56,243 bases of DNA from Flavobacteriia bacterium (GCA_004293165.1 RDYL01000013.1:1-56243); one strand, 5' to 3'. Counted from the first letter of the stretch, positions 8,179 through 17,724 are shown. Numbers and translations: made by a program. The notes: generated by a model not told the origin, from the sequence alone.

Positions 8179-9443
8179 GTTTTCAACTTTTTCTTTCTAG
8201 CCGCTGGGAACAACACATTGTTTAAAATCAAACGATAACCTGGTGAATTTGGATGCAAATCTAATACTGTTGGCGCATCTCCTACTCTGTGTTGGTAATC
8301 TTCTGGGTCGTGACCTCCATAGAAAGTAAACATTCCTTTTCCTTTGGTGCCGTGAATATATCGTGCTTCTCCGTTGATTTTACATTCGCCCATTACTAAG
8401 ACATTCGATTTGATTTTTTCGGCATCAAAAGCTGTGGTTTGCCCCATGAAACCTTTTATTAATTGTGTATGGTTTTGACACAACATCGTTGGGATTGGAT
8501 CCCATTTTGCGGAATATTCCATTAAAGTAAAATAATCCTTATCCATTGTAAACAAACCTTTTCCATGATCCTCAGTGGTATCAATATCTGAAAATTCGTA
8601 AACGATTGGATTTCGTTCTAGCTTATAATCTTTAAATGCAAACGTATTAGCGTACTCAATTCGGGCTTGATAATTTGCCTCTGAATCATCGCCGTCAAAC
8701 ATGGGTTCACAAATATCTACACCTTCTGCAGAAAGGGCAATTTCAAAACTATCTGTTGCAGAACACATGGCAAACATAAAACCTCCACCAATTACAAAAT
8801 CCCTAATTTTTTTAGCAACCGCTAACTTTTCTTCCGAAACTTTGTTATAACCTAACTTTTTAGCCAAGGCTTCCGCTTCCGCTTTTTGTTGAATATACCA
8901 GGGTGTATTTCTATAGTTTCCAAAAAACTTACCATATTGACCCGTAAAATCTTCATGATGTAGGTGCAACCAATCATATAAAAGTAATTGATCTGATAGA
9001 ACTTCTTCGTCATAAATTTCTTTAAACGGAATTTCTGCATACGTTAAAACCATAGTTACAGCATCGTCCCAAGGTTGTTTCCCTTTTGGAGTATAGACCG
9101 CAATTTTAGGTGCTTTTTCTAAAACAACCGTTTCCATATTTTGCGATGGCGAACTAATATCTTCTAAAATTGTATTCGTTGCAGCATCAGATAAAACTTC
9201 AAACGTTACGCCACGAATTTGGCATTCTTTTCTAATTTCGGGAGCATCGGGCAATAAAAATGAACCGCCTCTGTAATTTAATAACCAACTTACTTTATAA
9301 CTTTTATCTAAAGCCCAATAGGTAATTCCGTAGGCTTTTAGATGATTTTGTTGTCCTTCAGATTCCATAGGTAGCAATACAAAAGAAGCAAATGAATAGT
9401 TTATTGATAATATAAATATTATAATTTGGAATATTTTTTTCAT
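8175..9443 (-). CDS. Secreted protein often mislabelled asparagine synthetase B
   Basis: This protein of about 422 residues has an N-terminal signal peptide (MKKIFQIIIFILSINYSFAS). The frame can start earlier at 9479, but ATG at 9443 starts the signal peptide and lies 8 nt past the dnaB stop. The body contains GGGFMFAMCSATDS, resembling the nucleophile elbow of class I glutamine-amidotransferase-like folds, and conserved WLHLHHEDFTGQYGKFFG and YGGHDPEDYQHRVGD blocks. From memory, relatives in Flavobacterium carry the name asparagine synthetase B, but I see no ATP-pyrophosphatase domain. The function is unknown; it is likely periplasmic. Confidence 0.7.
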   Translation of the reverse strand: MKKIFQIIIFILSINYSFASFVLLPMESEGQQNHLKAYGITYWALDKSYKVSWLLNYRGGSFLLPDAPEIRKECQIRGVTFEVLSDAATNTILEDISSPSQNMETVVLEKAPKIAVYTPKGKQPWDDAVTMVLTYAEIPFKEIYDEEVLSDQLLLYDWLHLHHEDFTGQYGKFFGNYRNTPWYIQQKAEAEALAKKLGYNKVSEEKLAVAKKIRDFVIGGGFMFAMCSATDSFEIALSAEGVDICEPMFDGDDSEANYQARIEYANTFAFKDYKLERNPIVYEFSDIDTTEDHGKGLFTMDKDYFTLMEYSAKWDPIPTMLCQNHTQLIKGFMGQTTAFDAEKIKSNVLVMGECKINGEARYIHGTKGKGMFTFYGGHDPEDYQHRVGDAPTVLDLHPNSPGYRLILNNVLFPAARKKKLKT

Positions 9444-9450
9444 AATTTTA

Positions 9451-10998
9451 TTAAAAGGGTACATCTGAATCATCATCATAAGTATTCATGGTGCTACCAA
9501 ATGCTTCATTTGGCGTGGGTAAATTAGGTGTGATGAATGGGTTAGTTTCATCTAAATTCATTTTAGATGGTAATTCATCAAACGGTGAACTAAAATCATC
9601 TAAGTTTTCAAATTTACCCAAATTACCCACGAATTTAAGTCGAATTTCATCTAAACCACCATTTCTATGTTTTGCAACTATAAATTCGGCTTGACCTTGT
9701 GTTGGAGTTCGTTCTTCGTCGTCCCACTCATCTATTTTGTAATATTCGGGGCGGTAAATAAATGATACAATATCGGCATCTTGCTCAATAGCACCCGATT
9801 CACGAAGATCAGAAAGCAAAGGTCTTTTACTAGAGCCCCTTGTTTCCACCGCACGTGATAACTGAGAAAGTGCAATCACGGGTACATTTAACTCTTTTGC
9901 TAATGCTTTCAAATTTCGAGAAATAGTTGAAATTTCTTGTTCACGATTTCCTCCTCCTTTTCCATTTCCACCCGCTGTCATTAACTGTAAATAATCCACA
10001 ACAATCATTTTGATACCATATTGCGATGAAAGCCTTCTTGCTTTGGCACGTAAATCAAAAATGGATAATGAAGGTGTATCATCAATATATAAAGGTGCTT
10101 TTTCTAAATTTTTTACTTTGATAGAAAGTTGCTCCCATTCGTGTTTTTCTAATTTTCCTGTACGCAATTTTTCAGAAGACAATCCTGTTTCAGAAGAAAT
10201 CAAACGTGTTATCAACTGTACTGATGACATCTCTAAAGAGAATAAAGCTACTGGATGATTATAATCAACTGCCATATTACGCGCCATCGAAAGTACAAAC
10301 GCGGTTTTACCCATACCTGGACGAGCCGCAATAATAATCAAATCGGATGGTTGCCAACCCGAAGTTAATTTATCCAAGTTATGGAATCCAGTTGCAATTC
10401 CACTCAATCCTTCTTTTCCTGCAATTTCCTCAATACGTTTCTTTGCCTGAATTACTAAACTTTGAGCTGTTTCAGAACTACGTTTAATATTCCCTTGGGT
10501 AACTTCGTATAATTTTGATTCAGCTTTATCTAATAAATCAAATACATCAGTTGAATCGTCATAGGATTCTTCAATAATTTCACTAGAAATTTTAATTAAA
10601 CTTCTTTGAATAAATTTTTGAAGAATAATACGTGAATGAAACTCAATATGAGCTGATGAAGATATCTTTTGAGTAAGTTGAATCAAGTAAAAATCGCCAC
10701 CTGCCAATTCTAATTTTCCGTTTTTCTTTAATTGTGCCGAAACGGTTAATAAGTCAACAGGTTGAGTTTCATTAAAGAGCTGTACAATTGCTTCAAAAAT
10801 GTGCTTGTGAGCTTCTTTATAAAAAGCATCTGGCTGTAAAATATCGATTACTTCATCCACCCCTTTTTTATCAATCATCATGGCACCAAGTACCGCTTCT
10901 TCAAGGTCTAACGCTTGAGGAGGTAGTTTTCCTTTTTCCAAATTGATAATCGTAGTTTTATCTACTCTTATCGGGTTCATATTTCTGACATTTTCCAT
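9451..10998 (-). CDS. dnaB: Replicative DNA helicase DnaB
   Basis: This protein (515 residues from ATG 10998) is the hexameric helicase that unwinds DNA at the fork. The N-terminal domain begins around PPQALDLEEAVLGAMMID, and the RecA-like motor has Walker A ARPGMGKT (about 225-232), the Walker B region MIVVDYLQLM and the LSDLRESGAIEQDADIV block. An earlier in-frame start at 11034 adds MYKFTKIGYLST, which is not family-like; MENVRNMNPIRVDKTTI is. No intein is present. The next gene starts 8 nt downstream. Confidence 0.96.
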   Translation of the reverse strand: MENVRNMNPIRVDKTTIINLEKGKLPPQALDLEEAVLGAMMIDKKGVDEVIDILQPDAFYKEAHKHIFEAIVQLFNETQPVDLLTVSAQLKKNGKLELAGGDFYLIQLTQKISSSAHIEFHSRIILQKFIQRSLIKISSEIIEESYDDSTDVFDLLDKAESKLYEVTQGNIKRSSETAQSLVIQAKKRIEEIAGKEGLSGIATGFHNLDKLTSGWQPSDLIIIAARPGMGKTAFVLSMARNMAVDYNHPVALFSLEMSSVQLITRLISSETGLSSEKLRTGKLEKHEWEQLSIKVKNLEKAPLYIDDTPSLSIFDLRAKARRLSSQYGIKMIVVDYLQLMTAGGNGKGGGNREQEISTISRNLKALAKELNVPVIALSQLSRAVETRGSSKRPLLSDLRESGAIEQDADIVSFIYRPEYYKIDEWDDEERTPTQGQAEFIVAKHRNGGLDEIRLKFVGNLGKFENLDDFSSPFDELPSKMNLDETNPFITPNLPTPNEAFGSTMNTYDDDSDVPF

Positions 10999-11086
10999 AG
11001 TGCTAAGGTAACCTATTTTTGTAAATTTATACATGCGAGTTCTTAATAGTGCATTGTTAACAACTCAATATTATTGTTAATAAGCC

Positions 11087-11118
11087 AAAAAAAATCCGAA
11101 ACTTAAAGCCTCGGATTT
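11087..11118 (-). terminator. Terminator after accA
   Basis: The arms AAATCCGA (11092-11099) and TCGGATTT (11111-11118) form a hairpin. On the minus strand it is followed by a run of eight T residues, as expected for an intrinsic terminator of accA. Confidence 0.75.
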
Positions 11119-11142
11119 ATATTGTAATTTAAAAACAAGCAC

Positions 11143-12096
11143 TTATTCTTTGAATTCGCCCATGTTGCTATATTTATCCATGCGTTGCGCCACTAAATCT
11201 TTTGTTGATAAATCTTTTAACTCATTAAAAGCTTTAGTTACATATTCTGCAACTGTTTTAAAAGTAGTTTCTTTATCGTAGTGTGCACCACCAAGCGGTT
11301 CTGGTATAATATCATCAATTAACTTTTGTTTTTTCATATCAAACGAAGTTAATTTTAATGCTTCAGCTGCTTGTTCCTTATATTCCCAACTTCTCCATAA
11401 AATAGACGAACAAGATTCAGGTGAAATTACTGAATACCATGTGTTTTCTAACATGTAAACACGGTCTCCAACTCCAATTCCTAAAGCTCCTCCTGAAGCT
11501 CCTTCTCCAATAATAATCGAAATAATAGGTGTTTTTAAACGAGCCATTTCGAAAATATTTCTTGCAATAGCTTCACCTTGACCTCTTTCTTCGGCTTCTA
11601 AACCTGGATAAGCACCTGGTGTATCAATTAATGTTAAGACAGGAATATTAAATTTTTCTGCCATTTTCATTAATCGTAATGCTTTACGATATCCTTCTGG
11701 ATTTGCCATCCCGAAGTTTCTGTATTGACGCATTTTAGTATTGATACCTTTTTGCTGTCCAATAATCATATACGATTGTCCGTTTATTTGACCTAAACCT
11801 CCAATCATTGCTTTGTCATCTTTGAAATTTCTATCTCCAAAAAGTTCTAAAAATGTCCCATTAGTAATATTGGTAATATGTTCTAATGTGTATGGACGAT
11901 TTGGATGACGTGATAATTGAACACGTTGCCAAGCAGAAAGATTTTTGTATATTTTTTTCTTAGTTTCTTCTAATTTATTCTCAATTTGTTTGCAAGTGTT
12001 AGAAACGTCAACATCTGATTCTTGACCAATGATTTGACATTTATCTAATTGGTCTTCAAGCTCTTTAATTGGTAATTCAAAATCTAAATATTCCAT
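11143..12096 (-). CDS. accA: Acetyl-CoA carboxylase carboxyltransferase alpha
   Basis: This 317-residue subunit joins AccD to transfer the carboxyl group from carboxybiotin to acetyl-CoA, giving malonyl-CoA for fatty acid synthesis. Typical blocks are visible: [17 protein letters not shown] [67 protein letters not shown] and [16 protein letters not shown]. An N-terminal coiled-coil region precedes them. Length is standard. On the minus strand a perfect TATCTTTG box lies at 12129-12136 upstream, followed downstream of the gene by its own terminator, so it is probably transcribed alone. Confidence 0.97.
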   Translation of the reverse strand: MEYLDFELPIKELEDQLDKCQIIGQESDVDVSNTCKQIENKLEETKKKIYKNLSAWQRVQLSRHPNRPYTLEHITNITNGTFLELFGDRNFKDDKAMIGGLGQINGQSYMIIGQQKGINTKMRQYRNFGMANPEGYRKALRLMKMAEKFNIPVLTLIDTPGAYPGLEAEERGQGEAIARNIFEMARLKTPIISIIIGEGASGGALGIGVGDRVYMLENTWYSVISPESCSSILWRSWEYKEQAAEALKLTSFDMKKQKLIDDIIPEPLGGAHYDKETTFKTVAEYVTKAFNELKDLSTKDLVAQRMDKYSNMGEFKE

Positions 12097-12128
12097 AATC
12101 GGTTTATTTGGGTTTGTGTTTGTTGTGA

Positions 12129-12136
12129 CAAAGATA
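12129..12136 (-). promoter_or_regulatory. -7 box of the accA promoter
   Basis: On the minus strand TATCTTTG matches TAnnTTTG exactly, about 33 nt before the accA ATG. No clear TTG is found 17-23 bp upstream, so the -33 element is weak. Confidence 0.45.
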
Positions 12137-12167
12137 AAATTTTCAATTAACTTTAGTAAACTTATCG

Positions 12168-13055
12168 TTAATTAGTTGTTACTTTTTTATAACTTTTTAC
12201 AATTCCGTTTGCAATTACTGTGGCTAAAATTATTAAAGCACCTACATAAAACAAAGGCGACATTTCTTCTCCGTCTTTAAAAATTAGTAGGGCCAAAATG
12301 ATTCCGTAAATAGGTTCGAGATTAATAGTAAGCATTACGGTAAACGGACTCAAAAATTTCATCACTTTTACCGATGCTGAAAACGCATAAGCTGTACAAA
12401 TAGACGACAGCAAGAATAACCAAATTAAGTCGTTTACAGAAAGTGAAAAGAAAGCAGGTGTAAAACTTCCTGCAAAAAACAAGTAGATGCTCAAAAAGAA
12501 AACACCGCTTGATAGTTCATACAGAGAAATTATATTAGGGTTGTATTCTTTTGCATATTTACCATTAATAACAGAAAAAAGGGCTGATAAAAAAGCCGAA
12601 GTAATAGCTAAATAAATTCCTGATGCGTATTTGGTTTCTACATTAAAAATAATTCCTAATCCTACAACTACAATTAATCCGAAAAGCAATTCGTACCAAA
12701 TAACTTTACGTTTGTAAAATATGGGCTCCAATATGGAGGCAAAAAAAGCACCTGTGGACAAACAAGCCAATGTAATAGAAACATTTGAAACTTTAATTGC
12801 TTGATAAAATGTAAGCCAATGCGCCGCAATGATGATTCCTGAAACAACAAATCCAATCAAAACATTAAAAGGTACCTTAATTTTTTCTTTATTAAATAGC
12901 ACTACAAATGTCATAATTGCAGAAGCAAAAAGCATGCGATACCAAACCAAATCTAGAGCTTCTAATGAAATTAACTTCCCTAAAATTGCCGTAAACCCCC
13001 ATATAAATACAATTACATGAAGATGCAAATAACTTTTTAAATTATCGTTTTGCAT
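12168..13055 (-). CDS. EamA/DMT-family inner-membrane transporter
   Basis: This 295-residue protein has about ten hydrophobic segments in two tandem EamA halves, the layout of drug/metabolite transporters. The first half begins [20 protein letters not shown] and the second contains [18 protein letters not shown] and [19 protein letters not shown]. The substrate cannot be inferred. Its start overlaps the end of the lptG-like gene by 14 nt, suggesting translational coupling in one operon. Confidence 0.88.
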   Translation of the reverse strand: MQNDNLKSYLHLHVIVFIWGFTAILGKLISLEALDLVWYRMLFASAIMTFVVLFNKEKIKVPFNVLIGFVVSGIIIAAHWLTFYQAIKVSNVSITLACLSTGAFFASILEPIFYKRKVIWYELLFGLIVVVGLGIIFNVETKYASGIYLAITSAFLSALFSVINGKYAKEYNPNIISLYELSSGVFFLSIYLFFAGSFTPAFFSLSVNDLIWLFLLSSICTAYAFSASVKVMKFLSPFTVMLTINLEPIYGIILALLIFKDGEEMSPLFYVGALIILATVIANGIVKSYKKVTTN

Positions 13056-14130
13056 TGCGTAGTAAATAAACAGCTAGTATTCCAAAAACAATGTTTGGAA
13101 ACCACACAGCTAAAAACGGAGGAATACTTGATTTTTCGGCTAATGTTCCAAATACTTTATCAAAGAAGATAAAGGTAAATGCAATAACAATTCCTATTGC
13201 TAAATTTATTCCCATTCCACCTCTACGTTTCATAGAAGATACGGCTACCGCAATAATGGTTAAAATAAAAGCCGAAATAGGTAAGCTGAATTTTTTATAG
13301 AAAACCACCAAATAGGTATTGATGTTTCCATTTCCTCTCGCTCTTTCTTTATTAATAAATTGATTTAATTGACCAATCGTCATGGTTTCGGCAACATAGA
13401 TTACTGGAGTTAAATCATCCGGCTCAAAATTATACGCTAAATCTATTTTATCAATCGTTTGTATTTGATCATTTACTTCGCCAATAGTTCTTTTGTTATA
13501 ACCATATAAAGTATATCTTTTTGTTTTATCATTATACCTTATTCTATTAGCAGTAACTTTTTCAATTAACTTTTCATTATTGAATTTTTCAAACGTAAAA
13601 TTAAACCCGGTTTGAGACATGTAGTTATAATTACTTACATAGATATTTTCTTCTAGTTTTCCGGCTTTATTAATTTGTCTAAAAATATCAGAAGTTTCTC
13701 TGGTCTTATTATTTCCTTTTAAATTTTCGTATCTAAAATCGTTGAATCCTTTACTTGCTTTTGGTACTAAAAAAAAGCCCATTAATAATGCAAAAATAGA
13801 AACAATAACTGCTCCATAAATAAACGGTCTTAAAAATCTTGAAAAGGAAATACCAGAACTCAAAATAGCAATAATCTCGGTATTGTTAGCTAATTTTGAA
13901 GTAAACCAAATAATGGATAAAAATAAAAATATTGGAAATAATAGATTGGCAAAATACACTGTAAAATCCCCATAATATACCAAGATATCGGCTAACGGAA
14001 TTTTCTTTTCAATCATTTTATTTACTTTTTCCGAAACGTCAATTGTTATCCCAATTGGAATAAACATTAACAACATCACTGAAAAAGTGGCTAAATAACG
14101 TTTTAAAATGTATTTATCTATTATTTTCAT
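13042..14130 (-). CDS. lptG: LptF/LptG-family LPS export permease
   Basis: This 362-residue inner-membrane protein begins MKIIDKYILKRYLATFSVML, a typical LptF/LptG start. It has three hydrophobic segments before a periplasmic beta-rich domain (about 125-270) and three after it (SAFILTIIAVAVSSMKRRGG onward). The family forms the membrane part of the ABC transporter that pulls lipopolysaccharide from the inner membrane toward the outer membrane. LptG rather than LptF is my best guess. It precedes and overlaps the EamA gene. Confidence 0.85.
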   Translation of the reverse strand: MKIIDKYILKRYLATFSVMLLMFIPIGITIDVSEKVNKMIEKKIPLADILVYYGDFTVYFANLLFPIFLFLSIIWFTSKLANNTEIIAILSSGISFSRFLRPFIYGAVIVSIFALLMGFFLVPKASKGFNDFRYENLKGNNKTRETSDIFRQINKAGKLEENIYVSNYNYMSQTGFNFTFEKFNNEKLIEKVTANRIRYNDKTKRYTLYGYNKRTIGEVNDQIQTIDKIDLAYNFEPDDLTPVIYVAETMTIGQLNQFINKERARGNGNINTYLVVFYKKFSLPISAFILTIIAVAVSSMKRRGGMGINLAIGIVIAFTFIFFDKVFGTLAEKSSIPPFLAVWFPNIVFGILAVYLLRNAKR

Positions 14131-14136
14131 ATTTTT

Positions 14137-14192
14137 AGTTTCAAGTTTAAGGTTTCAAGTTTCAAACCAACATTAAACTTGAAACCTGAAAC
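14137..14192. repeat. GTTTCAA word repeat forming a 13-bp hairpin
   Basis: The gap between tgt and the lptG-like gene consists of GTTTCAAG-like words. They create a perfect inverted repeat: AGGTTTCAAGTTT (14150-14162) and AAACTTGAAACCT (14175-14187) with a 12-nt loop. There is no long T tract, so it is not an obvious terminator; it belongs to the word-repeat family seen elsewhere in this window. Confidence 0.6.
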
Positions 14193-14197
14193 AAATT

Positions 14198-15328
14198 TTA
14201 AAGCCGTTGACTCATTTGAATCACCATTTTATCTTTCCATGCTCTAAATGTGCCAGCAATTATTTGACGTCTTGCTTCGCGTACTAACCACATGTAAAAA
14301 CCTAAATTATGAATGGTCGCAATTTGTTTTCCTAGGAATTCATCGGCTGCAAATAAGTGTCTTAAATACGCCTTAGAATATTCGGTATCTACCCAAGTGT
14401 GTCCCATTTCGTCAATTGGCGAAAAATCAGCTTCCCACTTTTTGTTTTTCATATTCATGGTTCCGTGAGCGGTGAATAACATTCCATTTCTGGCGTTACG
14501 TGTTGGCATCACACAATCAAACATATCAATTCCTAAGGCAATATTTTCTAAAATATTGATTGGCGTTCCTACACCCATTAAATACCTTGGTTTATCTTCT
14601 GGAAGAATAGCCGTAACAATTTCGGTCATTGCATACATTTCTTCAGCTGGTTCTCCTACTGAAAGTCCACCAATAGCATTTCCTTGTGCACCTGCGTTTG
14701 CAATATATTCAGCTGATTGTTCTCTTAAATCTTTATAAGTACTTCCTTGAACAATTGGGAAAAACGTTTGTTCGTAACCGTATTTAAATGGTAATTTTTC
14801 TAAATGATTGATACATCTATCCAACCAACGATGCGTCATGTGCATCGAACGTTTTGCATAACGATAATCGCAAGGGTAAGGCGTGCATTCGTCAAAAGCC
14901 ATGATGATATCAGCACCAATAGTCCGTTGAATTTCCATTACATTTTCGGGTGAAAAGAAATGGTATGAACCGTCAATATGCGATTTGAATTTCACCCCTT
15001 CTTCTTTAATTTTTCTGTTCGAAGAAAGCGAATACACTTGATAACCACCAGAATCGGTTAAGATATTTCTATCCCAATTCATGAATTTATGCAAACCTCC
15101 GGCGGCTTCTAAAATTTTAGTTTGAGGTCTTAAATATAAATGATAGGTGTTTCCTAAAATAATATCTGGATTAATATCGTCTCTTAGCTCACGTTGGTGT
15201 ACTCCTTTTACAGAAGCAACCGTTCCTACGGGCATAAAAATTGGGGTTTCAATAACACCATGATCGGTTGTTATTTTTCCTGCTCTGGCTTTACTTTGTG
15301 GGTCTTTGGTAATTAAATCAAACTTCAT
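14198..15328 (-). CDS. tgt: tRNA-guanine transglycosylase, zinc site lost
   Basis: This 376-residue enzyme exchanges guanine-34 of GUN-anticodon tRNAs for the queuosine precursor. Catalytic Asp92 (TDSGGYQ) and the nucleophile Asp271 (GIDMFDCVMPTRNARNG) are present, as are GGLSVGEP and the C-terminal HNLGFYMWL. The usual zinc triad CxCxxC is missing: by alignment from memory with the Zymomonas enzyme, the three cysteines fall at Met308, His310 and Val313, while the fourth ligand His324 remains. I recall the same in other flavobacterial Tgt proteins, so it looks like a lineage trait and not damage. It is followed on the minus strand by the lptG-like and EamA genes. Confidence 0.95.
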   Translation of the reverse strand: MKFDLITKDPQSKARAGKITTDHGVIETPIFMPVGTVASVKGVHQRELRDDINPDIILGNTYHLYLRPQTKILEAAGGLHKFMNWDRNILTDSGGYQVYSLSSNRKIKEEGVKFKSHIDGSYHFFSPENVMEIQRTIGADIIMAFDECTPYPCDYRYAKRSMHMTHRWLDRCINHLEKLPFKYGYEQTFFPIVQGSTYKDLREQSAEYIANAGAQGNAIGGLSVGEPAEEMYAMTEIVTAILPEDKPRYLMGVGTPINILENIALGIDMFDCVMPTRNARNGMLFTAHGTMNMKNKKWEADFSPIDEMGHTWVDTEYSKAYLRHLFAADEFLGKQIATIHNLGFYMWLVREARRQIIAGTFRAWKDKMVIQMSQRL

Positions 15329-15360
15329 ATTGTGCTTTTACGAAACGCAAAGATAAATTA

Positions 15361-15391
15361 ATTTAGAAATATGAATTTAGAATTTAGAATT
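15361..15391. repeat. GAATTTAGA word repeat upstream of tgt
   Basis: ATTTAGAAATATGAATTTAG and AATTTAGAAT are tandem-like variants of one 9-10-bp word. It lies in the 354-bp gap between tgt and the transketolase gene and resembles the repeat at 3496. Confidence 0.45.
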
Positions 15392-15415
15392 ATTTATGAT
15401 AAGAGAATACATTGG

Positions 15416-15572
15416 CACACGGATGAAACAGATTCGCTGATGCGAAACGCGGATTACAACTGATTTTTAATTTGAAAAAATCTTTACGCCTTTTCTAGCT
15501 AAAGAAACTAAATATTCAAAAAATAAATCCGTAATTTTCTGCGTTGCGCAGCATCAGCGTCATCTGCGTTCC
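15416..15572. repeat. Imperfect inverted repeat pair between tgt and tkt
   Basis: The segment 15416-15467 (CACACGGATGAAACAGATTC, CGCTGATGCGAAACGCGGAT and onward) recurs in inverted, diverged form at 15525-15572 (AAATCCGTAATTTTCTGCGT, TGCGCAGCATCAGCGTCATC and onward). The shared core is ACGGATGA...GCTGATGCG...AACGC-GATT. Such ACGGAT/ACAGATT elements are common intergenic repeats in Flavobacterium. No coding sequence is seen in this gap. Confidence 0.55.
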
Positions 15573-15623
15573 ATTACTTTCTTCCATCACAAATCAATTC
15601 TTAATAACTTCTAATAAAATGAT

Positions 15624-15654
15624 TTGTACCACCAAAAAAATAAAATTACTTTTG
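15624..15654 (+). promoter_or_regulatory. Promoter of the transketolase operon
   Basis: TTG at 15624-15626 and TACTTTTG at 15647-15654 are 20 bp apart, matching the Bacteroidota promoter. The predicted leader before the ATG at 15683 is about 20 nt. Confidence 0.65.
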
Positions 15655-15682
15655 CGTCTAATTAACACATATATCTTTTATA

Positions 15683-16528
15683 ATGTCTAACACACAACAA
15701 CTACAAGATTTTACAACACAAGTTCGAAGAGATATTCTTCGTATGGTTCATGCCGTAAATTCAGGTCACCCAGGAGGTTCTTTGGGATGTGCTGAGTTTT
15801 TGGTTACCCTGTACCAAGATGTCATGAAACGTAATGAAGGTTTTGATATGAACGGAATTGGTGAAGATTTATTCTTCTTATCAAACGGACATATTTCTCC
15901 GGTTTTTTATAGTGTTTTAGCTAGAAGCGGTTACTTTCCAGTAGCGGAATTAGCAACATTCAGAAAATTAAATTCAAGATTACAAGGTCACCCTACTACT
16001 CATGAAGGTTTACCAGGAATCAGAATGGCTTCGGGTTCGTTAGGACAAGGAATGTCGGTTGCAATTGGAGCGGCGCAAGCTAAAAAATTGAACAACGATA
16101 ACCATTTAGTTTTTGCTCTTTTAGGTGATGGTGAATTACAAGAAGGCCAAAACTGGGAAGCCATTATGTATGCTTCGGCAAAAAAAGTAGACAATTTAAT
16201 TGCAACTATCGACTTAAACGGAAAACAAATTGACGGAACTACAGACGAAGTTTTAGCAATGGGAAGCTTAAAGGCTAAGTTTGAAGCATTTGATTGGATT
16301 GTATTAGAAATTGCAGCAGGAAACAACATTGACGCTATCAAAGCTGGTTTAGCTGAAGCAAAATCTAAATCAGGTAACGGAAAACCCGTTTGTATTTTAT
16401 TGCATACCGAAATGGGTAACGGAGTAGATTTTATGATGCACACACACGCTTGGCACGGTAAAGCGCCAAATGATGAGCAATTAGCAAAAGGTTTAGCACA
16501 AAATGTTGAAACTTTAGGAGACTATTAA
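15683..16528 (+). CDS. Transketolase, N-terminal (TPP-binding) subunit
   Basis: This 281-residue protein equals the first third to half of classical transketolase. It carries the HPGGSLGCAEFL motif, SNGHISPVFYSVLA and the thiamine-diphosphate/metal motif GDGELQEGQNWEAIMYASAK. It works with the product of the next gene in the non-oxidative pentose phosphate pathway, moving two-carbon units between sugar phosphates. Split transketolases are common in Bacteroidota and archaea, so this is not a frameshift. The partner starts 72 nt downstream. Confidence 0.95.
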   Translation: MSNTQQLQDFTTQVRRDILRMVHAVNSGHPGGSLGCAEFLVTLYQDVMKRNEGFDMNGIGEDLFFLSNGHISPVFYSVLARSGYFPVAELATFRKLNSRLQGHPTTHEGLPGIRMASGSLGQGMSVAIGAAQAKKLNNDNHLVFALLGDGELQEGQNWEAIMYASAKKVDNLIATIDLNGKQIDGTTDEVLAMGSLKAKFEAFDWIVLEIAAGNNIDAIKAGLAEAKSKSGNGKPVCILLHTEMGNGVDFMMHTHAWHGKAPNDEQLAKGLAQNVETLGDY

Positions 16529-16531
16529 ATA

Positions 16532-16582
16532 GTATTCAATGTTCAGTTAAAAGTGTTCAGTTACAAGTATTCAGTTGAATAC
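16532..16582. repeat. TTCAGTT word repeat between transketolase genes
   Basis: GTATTCAATGTTCAGTTAAA, AGTGTTCAGTTACAAGTATT and CAGTTGAATAC contain three TTCAGTT copies with a period near 10-20 bp; the outer GTATTCAA and TTGAATAC are complementary. It fills most of the 72-bp spacer without breaking the operon. Confidence 0.5.
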
Positions 16583-16600
16583 AATTAAATTTAAAAACAA

Positions 16601-17554
16601 ATGAAAAAATATATCAATCAAGGAAGCAAAGATACCCGTTCGGGATTTGGAGCTGGAATGACAGAATTAGGTCAAAAAAACGAAAACGTAGTAGCACTTT
16701 GTGCGGATTTAATTGGGTCATTAAAATTTGATGACTTCAAGAAAAACCACCCAGAGCGTTTCTTCCAAATTGGAATTGCAGAAGCCAACATGATTGGAAT
16801 TGCAGCGGGATTAACAATTGGTGGAAAAATTCCATTTACAGGAACATTCGCTAACTTTTCTACAGGAAGAGTGTATGACCAAATTCGTCAATCAGTAGCG
16901 TATTCAGATAAAAATGTGAAGATTTGTGCTTCGCATGCAGGATTAACGCTTGGAGAAGACGGTGCAACACACCAAATCTTAGAAGACATCGGTTTGATGA
17001 AAATGTTACCTGGAATGACCGTTATCAATACTTGCGATTACAACCAAACCAAAGCAGCCACTTTAGCATTAGCTGATCATCATGGTCCTGCTTATTTACG
17101 TTTTGGTCGCCCAGTAGTACCTAACTTTATGCCAGCAGACGAACCTTTCGTAATTGGAAAAGCAATCATGTTAAACGAAGGAACTGATGTTACGATTATT
17201 GCCACTGGACATTTAGTTTGGGAAGCATTAGTAGCAGCGGAAGCCTTGGAAGCAAAAGGAATTTCGGCTGAAGTAATTAACATTCACACGATTAAACCGT
17301 TAGATGAAGAAGCGATTTTAAAATCGGTTAAGAAAACAGGTTGTGTGGTTACGGCTGAAGAGCATAACATTATTGGTGGTTTAGGCGAAAGTGTTTCTAG
17401 AACGTTGGTTCAAAATTATTTAGTACCACAAGAATTTGTTGCTGTAAACGACAGTTTTGGAGAAAGTGGCACACCCGACCAATTAATGGAAAAATATGGT
17501 TTAAACAGCGCAGCCATTATTGAAAAAGCAGAAAAAGTAATCCAAAGAAAATAA
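16601..17554 (+). CDS. Transketolase, C-terminal (PYR and TkC) subunit
   Basis: This 317-residue protein is the second part of transketolase. The pyrimidine-binding domain contains RFFQIGIAEANMIGIAAGLT (with the catalytic Glu of transketolases in GIAEANM), TFANFSTGRVYDQIRQSVAY and SHAGLTLGEDGATHQ. The C-terminal domain (about 190-317) contains EVINIHTIKPLDEEAI and EEHNIIGGLGESVS. The active enzyme needs both subunits. A strong terminator follows 23 nt after the stop. Confidence 0.95.
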   Translation: MKKYINQGSKDTRSGFGAGMTELGQKNENVVALCADLIGSLKFDDFKKNHPERFFQIGIAEANMIGIAAGLTIGGKIPFTGTFANFSTGRVYDQIRQSVAYSDKNVKICASHAGLTLGEDGATHQILEDIGLMKMLPGMTVINTCDYNQTKAATLALADHHGPAYLRFGRPVVPNFMPADEPFVIGKAIMLNEGTDVTIIATGHLVWEALVAAEALEAKGISAEVINIHTIKPLDEEAILKSVKKTGCVVTAEEHNIIGGLGESVSRTLVQNYLVPQEFVAVNDSFGESGTPDQLMEKYGLNSAAIIEKAEKVIQRK

Positions 17555-17576
17555 TCTTTTTTACCCATATAATATA

Positions 17577-17612
17577 AAACCTGATGCTAGATTTTAGCAT
17601 CAGGTTTTTTTT
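17577..17612 (+). terminator. Terminator of the transketolase operon
   Basis: AAACCTGATGCTA pairs with TAGCATCAGGTTT-type sequence (17577-17607) around a short ATTT-containing loop, followed by a T run. This is a clear intrinsic terminator. Confidence 0.85.
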
Positions 17613-17724
17613 ATATTATACTTTTTTAGACTTCAGACGCTATTTGCGCTAAATAAAGTGAAACCGACCCTAGCGAAAACAAACCACTATAACCTTGAAA
17701 TACCTTATTTTTGGTACAGATTAA

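Noticed and set aside
9444..9479. Longer start for the secreted protein next to dnaB
   Set aside because: It overlaps dnaB and hides the signal peptide, which begins at 9443.
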